Source of the DNA: a bacterium
GTDB lineage: Bacteria > Patescibacteriota > Minisyncoccia > Minisyncoccales > PWPS01
Assembly (NCBI GenBank): GCA_018400895.1
Contig: JAGYLR010000019.1
Span: 1-11,181, forward strand
Length of the DNA stretch: 11,181 nt
Direction: 5' to 3'
The position numbers were made by a program, and so were the translations under genes. Numbering within the stretch: position 1 is the stretch's first letter; each line of letters begins with the position of its first letter. Positions 6,284 through 11,181 of this stretch are shown one piece after another. A model generated the notes under the pieces. It saw nothing but the letters and a program-made list of their open reading frames with translations, did no database searches and was not told the origin of the DNA.

Positions 6284-6721
6284 CTATTTCCTTATATACT
6301 TTACTGTATATGTTCCATCAGTATATGAAGTTATATTTACTCTATAATAAACCGCTGGTCTATTATCTATAATAATTTCATTAGTTTCATTTGCATCTAC
6401 AGTCAACTCATACACATCTGCATATGAAGTTCCATCTAAAGAACTTTGTACTTTTATTGTAGCCCCATCAGTTACTCCACTAGAAACCACATGAAAAACA
6501 ATAGAGTCATAACCGACAAAATTAATATCATCACTAGCTCCTGTAGCCTCAACCTCGTCTAAAGCAGTTAAAGCTGCCACATCGGGAGAATTAAAAAAAG
6601 TATCGAGTAAATTATCTGTGTTTTGTTCTTTAACTTGTAAATATTCAGAGCTCTCATTATCAGGGGAACCACTATGAACTCTATCTAAACTTGCTAAGGT
6701 TCTATATGTATTATATGCCAT
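6284..6721 (-). CDS. Putative head accessory / decoration protein, beta-rich
   Basis: This is a 145-residue protein beginning MAYNTYRTLASLDRV. After a polar N-terminal part it has a beta-sandwich-like run: INFVGYDSIVFHVVSS (67-82), GATIKVQSSLDGTSYADVY (87-104), NEIIIDN and PAVYYRVNITSYTDGTYTVKYI. The pattern IxVxxSLDGTxY...PAxYYRVxI is common in small phage surface proteins with jelly-roll or Ig-like folds. The place after the fibre gene suggests a capsid accessory role, but no exact family is named. I chose the ATG at 6721, preceded by GCGAGGAATATA. A longer frame from 6760 would start inside the loop of the terminator hairpin and has no ribosome site. It ends with TAG, one base before the next ATG. 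Confidence 0.75.
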   Translation of the reverse strand: MAYNTYRTLASLDRVHSGSPDNESSEYLQVKEQNTDNLLDTFFNSPDVAALTALDEVEATGASDDINFVGYDSIVFHVVSSGVTDGATIKVQSSLDGTSYADVYELTVDANETNEIIIDNRPAVYYRVNITSYTDGTYTVKYIRK

Positions 6722-6739
6722 TATATTCCTCGCTATGGT

Positions 6740-6775
6740 ATAAGAAAATAGGAAAGCCATATAGACTTTCCTATT
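6740..6775 (-). terminator. Intrinsic terminator after the fibre gene
   Basis: On the minus strand AATAGGAAAG (6775-6766) pairs perfectly with CTTTCCTATT (6756-6747) around a nine-base loop and is followed by TTCTTAT. With the last stem bases this makes a U-rich run. The hairpin starts four bases after the fibre gene's stop codon (6780-6782). It probably stops or thins transcription between the abundant capsid genes and the genes further left. Confidence 0.75.
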
Positions 6776-6779
6776 CTAT

Positions 6780-7820
6780 TTAATAGGCTGAACCTAAACT
6801 AATTCTTCGCCAATTATCATCTGCAGTAGTATTTTCAGCAACAGCAACATACAAATAATCAGCATCCACATAAGTTTCCCACTGTGAACCTACAGTACCA
6901 TCAACCCCATTTTCAAGGTTTTCTGCACCAAAAGCTGCATTACTCATAGTTTCAGTAGTTGCAATAGCATTGCCCACTACACCTGCTGTATCTGCTTCAA
7001 CATCTACAGTATCTCCATCGCCATCAGAAAGAGTAACCGCTTCAGTTGCACTAGAAGAAGCATCCACAAGAGCAGTAACTGCATTAGCTGCTGAACAATC
7101 AACACCTGCAGCCGTAGCACCTAAATTAACATCATCAAATATATTAGTTCCTGCATCAAAAGTTTCAGTAGTTGCAATCGTATCACCATCAGTTCCTGCA
7201 ATTATGGCAGTAATTACAGCATCATTTGCCTCAAAATCTCCAATAGTAACAAGACTATGTGCAGTATTAAACCCATCTGTTCCATTAACAGCAGCTACAA
7301 TATTTGCTTGTGCTTCTGTTAAATTTGCCCCAATAGAAATCTCACCTTCGGCATTAGCTGTACTATCAGGTACAAAAGTATATTCTGTTGTACCAATAGT
7401 CATAGTATCCCCAGCAATTGGCTGAGTATCTACAGTTAATGTTCCTTCAGAAGCAGTTGCATATGATGTAATATCTACAGCAATGTTTCCACTTTCTACA
7501 CTCTGATCAGCATCGGCAGCAAATTCATATGTGTCATCCCCAATAGTTACTGTTTCAGCATCTAAAGCTACATCACTAATAGTAAGGGTTCCACTAGCCG
7601 CTACAGCATTTACAGGAGTCCCTTCCTGAAGAATATAATCCCAAGATTCATCATTAAGTGCATTAATCTCTGCAGCACTTTTACTAATTGCCACCCCACC
7701 AATTTTTAATTCAGCAGTATCAAAAGATTCTACTCTATCCGTACCCTTAAAAATTCTAGTAAAAATTCTATAATATTCAGGGTTTCTAATTTTTAACGCA
7801 TCTATATCCAATACAGACAT
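6780..7820 (-). CDS. Putative capsid fibre / decoration protein with internal repeats
   Basis: This 346-residue protein lies directly after the capsid gene. Residues 1-70 end in GGVAISKSAAEINALND (41-57), a motif frequent near the start of phage head-fibre and other virion fibre proteins. The middle holds degenerate beta-rich repeats low in Lys and Arg. GTLTISDVALDAETVTIGDD (77-96) matches GTLTVDTQPIAGDTMTIGTT (126-145). IATTETFDAGTNIFDDVNLG (215-234) matches IATTETMSNAAFGAENLENG (286-305). The C-terminus (311-346) reads WETYVDADYLYVAVAENTT and DDNWRRISLG, like the closing domain of other phage head-fibre or decoration proteins. The protein is very acidic. Such proteins bind the outer capsid and are often dispensable. 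The call is from the architecture and place; a tail-fibre role is less likely here. It has a strong leader identical to that of the tail tube gene. Confidence 0.7.
   Translation of the reverse strand: MSVLDIDALKIRNPEYYRIFTRIFKGTDRVESFDTAELKIGGVAISKSAAEINALNDESWDYILQEGTPVNAVAASGTLTISDVALDAETVTIGDDTYEFAADADQSVESGNIAVDITSYATASEGTLTVDTQPIAGDTMTIGTTEYTFVPDSTANAEGEISIGANLTEAQANIVAAVNGTDGFNTAHSLVTIGDFEANDAVITAIIAGTDGDTIATTETFDAGTNIFDDVNLGATAAGVDCSAANAVTALVDASSSATEAVTLSDGDGDTVDVEADTAGVVGNAIATTETMSNAAFGAENLENGVDGTVGSQWETYVDADYLYVAVAENTTADDNWRRISLGSAY
7126..7446 (-). repeat. Full-length repeat unit of the fibre protein (residues 125-231)
   Basis: This stretch codes the only complete copy of the repeated domain, from GTLTVDTQPIAGDTMTIG to the IATTET motif and what follows. 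A truncated copy lies on the N-terminal side (about residues 75-120), and a copy lacking the first half lies on the C-terminal side (about 244-308). At DNA level the best preserved piece is an 18-base direct repeat at 6948-6965 and 7161-7178. Confidence 0.55.
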
Positions 7821-7834
7821 AATTTACCTCCAAA
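7818..7834 (-). promoter_or_regulatory. Strong shared translation leader, fibre gene
   Basis: Minus-strand TTTGGAGGTAAATTATG is identical over 17 bases to the tail tube leader at 2948-2964. It fixes the start at 7820. Confidence 0.8.
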
Positions 7835-7840
7835 AACGTA

Positions 7841-7858
7841 GGGGAAGAGAACTTCCCC
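7841..7858 (-). other. Perfect G/C-rich hairpin in the capsid-fibre gap
   Basis: GGGGAAG (7841-7847) and CTTCCCC (7852-7858) pair perfectly around a four-base loop. On the minus strand it is followed by TACGTTTTTGGAGG, so a five-base U run begins four bases after the stem and merges into the fibre gene's ribosome site. It may act as a weak terminator, an mRNA stabiliser or a processing site ahead of the fibre gene. Confidence 0.55.
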
Positions 7859-7879
7859 ATTTGTTCCGTTTTTTATATA

Positions 7880-7904
7880 AAAGTGGAGGTATTAACTCCA
7901 CTTT
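7880..7904 (-). terminator. Hairpin directly after the capsid gene, weak terminator-like
   Basis: AAAGTGGAG and CTCCACTTT form a perfect nine-base stem around a seven-base loop, seven bases after the capsid TAG. On the minus strand the stem ends in TTT and continues TATATAA, so the U-tract is short. It may be a leaky terminator or a 3' stabiliser of capsid mRNA. Confidence 0.5.
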
Positions 7905-7911
7905 CCATTAT

Positions 7912-8916
7912 CTAGCTAGTTGCCAATCCAGTAATCTTACCATGCATCCATTCAGGACCATAATCAAGACCAATCTGACCATAAACCATTCCACCTTCAG
8001 AAGCTGCAGTTTTTTCCTTCGGTTCATAGAAAAGTACACCCTTTCCAGGAACTTCAACAAATACTGGCTTACATACTGACATAGATGCAAAAAGGATAGT
8101 ATCTGAATCGATAGTCGGTTCAAACATTACTCCTACAGGACCAAAGTCAGTTTCAATCATCTTCAAATTAAACCCACCAACATTTCTGCTCTCCGGGGGA
8201 TAAATTGAAAGACTAGAAAATCTCTGTTTCTGAAAAGCATTCATCAAGAGAACAGGAGTCCTCTGAAAAGACTGTCCACCAGAATTTACAACCATAGACC
8301 GCATCAACTCATTAATCAATTCCTGACTAAGGTCTGCTCCACCAGCTACAATAGCATTAGAAGAAGCTGCAGTTATAATACCTCTAGTTCTAGCAGAAGT
8401 ACCTGCATTAGTTGCCTTCTGATATTCACCATTAAGAAAAGTATAGTTAACCTTTCTAGCTACATTACCCAACGCATACGTAGTAAGCTGAGAAAGTAGA
8501 TTCTGCTGGTTATTAGGCTCAGTTTCTGAGTAATACCCAACACTACCATCACCTGCAACATCTGCTGTTACACGTCTACCGAGAGTAGAAGACTTTTTAT
8601 ACGTAATTTCTACTGATTCCTGATAAATCTGAGCTGTGTTATCACTCTCAGTCCATACAGGAGAAACAGGATCGGGAAGAGTCTGTGAATCAGTTTCACT
8701 GATATCCGGTTGATCTGCAGCCGGAAAATCATAATCCACATCCATAGTAAAGTTAAAATCAGGCACTATTCGTGCATTTCCTGCATTCAATCCACCTACG
8801 AGAGACAAAAACGTAGGATTTACATCATTCTGACCGGGAATGATATCCGCTGTGTACAATTCACCTACAAAGTTTGGTAAATTCCAATAAGTTACAACAC
8901 CACTAACCTGTGACAT
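7912..8916 (-). CDS. Major capsid protein, HK97 fold, SU10/DUF5309-like
   Basis: This 334-residue protein should build the icosahedral shell. Motifs in order are QIYQESVEITYKKSSTLGRR (96-115), the extended strand region; ARTRGIITAASSN (175-187); LLMNAFQKQRFSSL (223-236), the helix after the P-domain; METDFG-type IETDFGPVGVMFEP (254-267); and GQIGLDYGPEWMHGKITGL (313-331), the final strand. This order is typical of the SU10-type capsid family (DUF5309), as I know it. No N-terminal delta domain is visible, and a separate scaffold gene lies just upstream, which fits together. The start has GGAGGT five bases before the ATG in the leader shared with the fibre and tail tube genes. It ends with TAG, followed by two hairpins. 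Confidence 0.9.
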   Translation of the reverse strand: MSQVSGVVTYWNLPNFVGELYTADIIPGQNDVNPTFLSLVGGLNAGNARIVPDFNFTMDVDYDFPAADQPDISETDSQTLPDPVSPVWTESDNTAQIYQESVEITYKKSSTLGRRVTADVAGDGSVGYYSETEPNNQQNLLSQLTTYALGNVARKVNYTFLNGEYQKATNAGTSARTRGIITAASSNAIVAGGADLSQELINELMRSMVVNSGGQSFQRTPVLLMNAFQKQRFSSLSIYPPESRNVGGFNLKMIETDFGPVGVMFEPTIDSDTILFASMSVCKPVFVEVPGKGVLFYEPKEKTAASEGGMVYGQIGLDYGPEWMHGKITGLATS

Positions 8917-8930
8917 AAGTTACCTCCAAA
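8914..8930 (-). promoter_or_regulatory. Strong shared translation leader, capsid gene
   Basis: Minus-strand TTTGGAGGTAACTTATG differs by a single base from the leaders of the fibre and tail tube genes. It lies in the 23-base gap after the scaffold stop and fixes the capsid start at 8916. Confidence 0.8.
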
Positions 8931-8939
8931 TAAATTTTG

Positions 8940-9782
8940 TTATTTCTTTTTAGCATAGTAAGACTGCATAGCTGCGCTTACACCAGCTGCTGCATCTTTC
9001 TTTTCGAGTGCTTCCTTTCTCTGTTGTTGGAGGGAACGTAAATGTTTTCCTGTGTAACTTCCTTGAGCCCCACCACCAGCAGACATAGCCGCACCAACGT
9101 AATTTTTTCCTTCCTCGCTTTGAGAGAAGGTATCAAAAAATTCAGTTGCTGATCGTCTCAGACCATCATCACCTGTAAATTGGACGACACGTTCGCCATC
9201 CTCATCAAGGCCCACTTCGGCTCTGCCTCTGAAGGCGTCTTTCAGTATTTTCTTATATTTAGGTAATACTTCAACCCTATCTAACTCTGCACTCAGAGTG
9301 TTTTCAATCTTTTCAGAATCCCAACCACTGGTCAGACCCTGAACTTGGTCTTGCAACTCTTTTAGCTTAGTTTCTTTTTCTTCAGTAAGAGCTGCAATTT
9401 TCCGTTCATAATTCTTTTTTTGTACCTCAAGTTTTTCCTCAGCCCTTTTCTTAAAGTCTGCTACATCTAAACCTGCAGGTGTTTTATTTTCTCCCTCAGC
9501 CCCTTCTACCTCTCCTTCAGGATTATTTTCTCCCTTAGAAAGATTCTCTAAGATTTCTTTTACATTATATCCTCGCTGTTCAACACTGTCAAACAAGTTG
9601 TCATATTCACTAACTTTATTTGAAAGTTCTTTTAATTCTTCCTGTTTCTTCTTCTTTTCACCAAGTATTTCTTCCTTCTTCTTACTAACCTTTTCGAACG
9701 CTGATTTATCTACAAAATTCTCCTGTAAATATTTCTGTACGTCCTCATTCTCTAAAATTTCATTCAAGTCTTCTTGTGCCAT
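8940..9782 (-). CDS. Capsid scaffolding protein
   Basis: This is a 280-residue protein directly upstream of the capsid gene. Residues 1-30 hold acidic helices (MAQEDLNEILENEDVQKYLQ). Residues 27-63 and 107-150 are long Lys/Glu coiled coils, separated by a Gly/Glu-rich linker (84-100). The C-terminal region has LPKYKKILKDAFRGRAEVGL (173-192), then FTGDDGLRRSATEFFDTFSQ (202-221) and EGKNYVGAAMSAGGGAQGS, a pattern I know from phage scaffold and assembly proteins. It ends in a basic helix (KKK), the usual capsid-binding end. Such proteins direct prohead assembly and leave before or during packaging. I chose the ATG at 9782, with GGAGG seven bases upstream. A TTG at 9803 would add seven residues but would place the ribosome site inside the coding sequence. 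No protease domain is seen. Confidence 0.85.
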   Translation of the reverse strand: MAQEDLNEILENEDVQKYLQENFVDKSAFEKVSKKKEEILGEKKKKQEELKELSNKVSEYDNLFDSVEQRGYNVKEILENLSKGENNPEGEVEGAEGENKTPAGLDVADFKKRAEEKLEVQKKNYERKIAALTEEKETKLKELQDQVQGLTSGWDSEKIENTLSAELDRVEVLPKYKKILKDAFRGRAEVGLDEDGERVVQFTGDDGLRRSATEFFDTFSQSEEGKNYVGAAMSAGGGAQGSYTGKHLRSLQQQRKEALEKKDAAAGVSAAMQSYYAKKK

Positions 9783-9820
9783 ACGATAACCTCCGATTAT
9801 CAAAGTATAAATATTGTTTA

Positions 9821-9837
9821 AAGATTCACCGAATCTT
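9821..9837 (-). other. Short perfect hairpin over the stop of the small basic gene
   Basis: AAGATTC (9821-9827) and GAATCTT (9831-9837) form a seven-base perfect stem with a three-base loop. The stem includes part of the TAA stop of the 54-residue gene. On the minus strand it is followed by TAAACAATATTT, not a clean U-tract. A weak attenuator or a translation-coupling element is possible; chance is also possible. Confidence 0.35.
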
Positions 9838-10000
9838 ATTCTCTATATCCTGAAGCATATATAGCTTTCGCCTGTGCATATGCTTTCTTTTTTGCTCTTT
9901 CTCTACTTGCTTTATTACCACAAGTATATTTATATTTTTTACCGCTATTTCCCCAACGAACCCAACATTTAGCATTACTTTTCCCATACTGATAAGGCAT
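9836..10000 (-). CDS. Small basic phage protein between portal and scaffold (54 aa)
   Basis: The sequence begins MPYQYGKSNAKCWVRWGNSG, continues KKYKYTCGNK, and ends in an Ala/Lys-rich helix with YAQAKAIYASGYRE. It has 14 Lys/Arg against two Glu, and seven Tyr plus two Trp. The order is a short aromatic strand pair (W.RWG..GKKY.Y..GN) followed by one helix (S.E.A..KA..QA.AIYASGY). That closing A.QA.AI.ASG pattern appears in small conserved phage proteins as I remember them, without known function. The charge suggests nucleic-acid or acidic-surface binding, for example to portal, DNA or scaffold; this is inference. The start follows the portal stop by one base, and its ribosome site (GAGGAG) lies inside the portal's last Glu codons, so translation is probably coupled. 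Confidence 0.8.
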   Translation of the reverse strand: MPYQYGKSNAKCWVRWGNSGKKYKYTCGNKASRERAKKKAYAQAKAIYASGYRE

Positions 10001-10001
10001 A

Positions 10002-11181
10002 TTATTCCTCCTCGCTATTTTCCTCCTGTTCAGAAGCTTCCACTTCTTCTAAACTCTTATCTTTAGAAGGCTCTTTCTTTAAATCTTTTATAGGAAGCCC
10101 TAAATTAATTCTCTTAGCTTCTTCTTTTGCATCTACTCCTGGGGGAAGAATTTCACCTCTCTGAAGCATATAAATCCAAGTATCCCAGGAAATATAAGTT
10201 CCAATAATATTTGAGAGTTTTTCAATTGTAGGTGCATCAAGAATTACAGGCATGTAATCTGTATTTAATTCTATTGATACATAATCATCAATATTCATAA
10301 ATTCAGCAAAAAAATTAAGAATAATTGTAAGAGCATCTGAAATAGAATTTGCAATATCTGCTAATACACTCTGTTCCCCTGCTTTATGTATTGCTGCAGA
10401 CTCTGCTGTTTCAGAACTCTTTTTCTCAGGAGCAATTATCCTTCCTCCAAGAAGAGCCATTTCTTCTTCTTTCTCTTCCATAATTTCTTTAAGTGGTCCA
10501 AGACCTTGACCATGATATTCAAGAAACCCTGCACTTCCACCTGCACCAAGAATAATTGCTTCTGTACTACCTAAATGAATAGTGCCTGAAGATTCTTGTG
10601 TTGCCTGATAGCCTACTAAATAAGGTGTTGGATTACCTGTCCAAATAAGTGCATTTTCTCTGTTTGCTGAATTTTTATAATGTGATATATTTGCATTAAC
10701 TAAATCAAGTACTGTGGGATTAGATAATTCCCATGTTATTCCTTTATCTGTAACAGGATAAAATGGAATATAAGTTAAAGGTTTATTATTTACTTTAGGA
10801 ATAATATCATCTTCTTCTACTAAAGCAGTTTTTTTATTTTCATCTGTTATATATACAAATAATTTCTGATGATAAAAATTATCTTCAGGATCAATGTAAA
10901 GAACTCTATATTGAGGGTAAACTTGATAAGAAAATCCATCAGACAATGGGGTTTCCACATATTCTTCTAATACTACAAGAGTAGTAATTTTTATATTATT
11001 AATATTTTCTGTACGCCAATTTATAATTTCTTCTGCCTTATACATTTGTACATAAGGTCGAATATTTCTATTTTCCATTTCAGCTACAGAAAGCGGTTCA
11101 GTAATATCTCCTGTGTTGGGAAGATCAACAAAAATTCCGCAACGATTAGTAGAAACTACTTCAAATAAAACATCTTTTGCA
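10002..11181 (-). CDS. Portal protein, DUF4055-like (N-terminus outside the window)
   Basis: The frame is open from the right edge for 392 residues to the TAA at 10002-10004. An ATG at 11078 exists, but the 34 codons upstream of it are open, lack a ribosome site, and carry NRCGIFVDLP, which matches the G.LVD.P motif of DUF4055 portals. RPYVQMYKAEEIINWR (visible residues 41-56) and the following VVLEE...DGF...QYRVL segment are further family hallmarks. So this is a gene whose start lies outside. The portal dodecamer sits at one capsid vertex, takes in DNA from terminase and anchors the connector. The middle holds a helix-rich region (HYKNSANRENALIWTGNPTP), the EAIILGAGGSAGFLE strand and MALLGGRIIAPEKKSSETAE. 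The C-terminus is a Glu-rich tail whose codons also hold the next gene's ribosome site. Confidence 0.88.
   Translation of the reverse strand, partial: AKDVLFEVVSTNRCGIFVDLPNTGDITEPLSVAEMENRNIRPYVQMYKAEEIINWRTENINNIKITTLVVLEEYVETPLSDGFSYQVYPQYRVLYIDPEDNFYHQKLFVYITDENKKTALVEEDDIIPKVNNKPLTYIPFYPVTDKGITWELSNPTVLDLVNANISHYKNSANRENALIWTGNPTPYLVGYQATQESSGTIHLGSTEAIILGAGGSAGFLEYHGQGLGPLKEIMEEKEEEMALLGGRIIAPEKKSSETAESAAIHKAGEQSVLADIANSISDALTIILNFFAEFMNIDDYVSIELNTDYMPVILDAPTIEKLSNIIGTYISWDTWIYMLQRGEILPPGVDAKEEAKRINLGLPIKDLKKEPSKDKSLEEVEASEQEENSEEE

Noticed and set aside
6722..6760. Longer start for the 6284-6721 gene (13 more residues)
   Set aside because: The ATG at 6760 lies in the loop of a terminator hairpin and has no ribosome site, whereas the ATG at 6721 has GCGAGG at good spacing.
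9783..9803. TTG start for the scaffold gene
   Set aside because: It would place the GGAGG ribosome site inside the coding sequence; the ATG at 9782 is correctly spaced from it.
10002..11078. Portal gene starting at the ATG at 11078
   Set aside because: The upstream 34 codons are open to the window edge and encode a portal family motif (GIFVDLP), and no ribosome site precedes that ATG.
1..11181. tRNA genes, CRISPR arrays, insertion sequences, attachment sites, defence genes
   Set aside because: No cloverleaf-like segment, regular spaced repeat, transposase-like frame or terminal inverted repeat was seen on reading; the module is continuous virion assembly.

Overview
The window is an AT-rich segment of a tailed bacteriophage (or prophage) genome. 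It holds the head, connector and tail morphogenesis module, and every convincing gene lies on the minus strand, so transcription runs from the right edge (11181) to the left edge (1). A single tail-tube gene, no visible sheath gene, a G/GT-type frameshifted tail chaperone pair and a tape-measure gene at the left edge all point to a long, non-contractile-tailed siphovirus. No integrase, lysogeny, replication or host gene is visible. The host cannot be told from this sequence. TAA, TAG and TGA are all used as real stops directly ahead of new ribosome sites, so the genetic code looks standard.

Head block, right to left. A portal protein of the DUF4055 type enters from the right edge (10002-11181). 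It is followed by a 54-residue very basic protein (9836-10000), a coiled-coil scaffold (8940-9782) and the major capsid protein (7912-8916). A 91-base gap with two perfect hairpins follows, then a repeat-rich putative capsid fibre or decoration protein (6780-7820). A good intrinsic terminator (6740-6775) separates this from a second beta-rich accessory protein (6284-6721) and from a third head-region gene (5698-6282), which is cut by one in-frame TAA.

Connector block. A coiled-coil protein with a possible HeH/LEM-like end (5232-5675) and a one-membrane-span coiled-coil protein (4843-5142) come first. They are followed by a DnaT-like head-tail adaptor (4320-4838), a head-closure protein (3897-4310), a gp10-like neck protein (3394-3900) and a DUF4128-like tail terminator (2965-3381).

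Tail block. The tail tube protein (2003-2950) precedes tail chaperone G (1580-1975). A T-TTT-TTA slippery heptamer near the end of G lets a fraction of ribosomes enter the -1 frame and make a 244-residue G-T fusion ending at 1242. The tape measure begins at 1229 and runs off the left edge.

Genes are tightly packed, mostly with gaps of a few to about 50 bases. Expression appears tuned by translation: the capsid, fibre and tail tube genes share a nearly identical strong leader (TTTGGAGGTAAMTTATG). Hairpins after the capsid and fibre genes probably lower transcription downstream. The items most worth a second look are the ochre-interrupted head gene, the -1 frameshift, the small basic gene between portal and scaffold, and the out-of-place membrane/coiled-coil gene.
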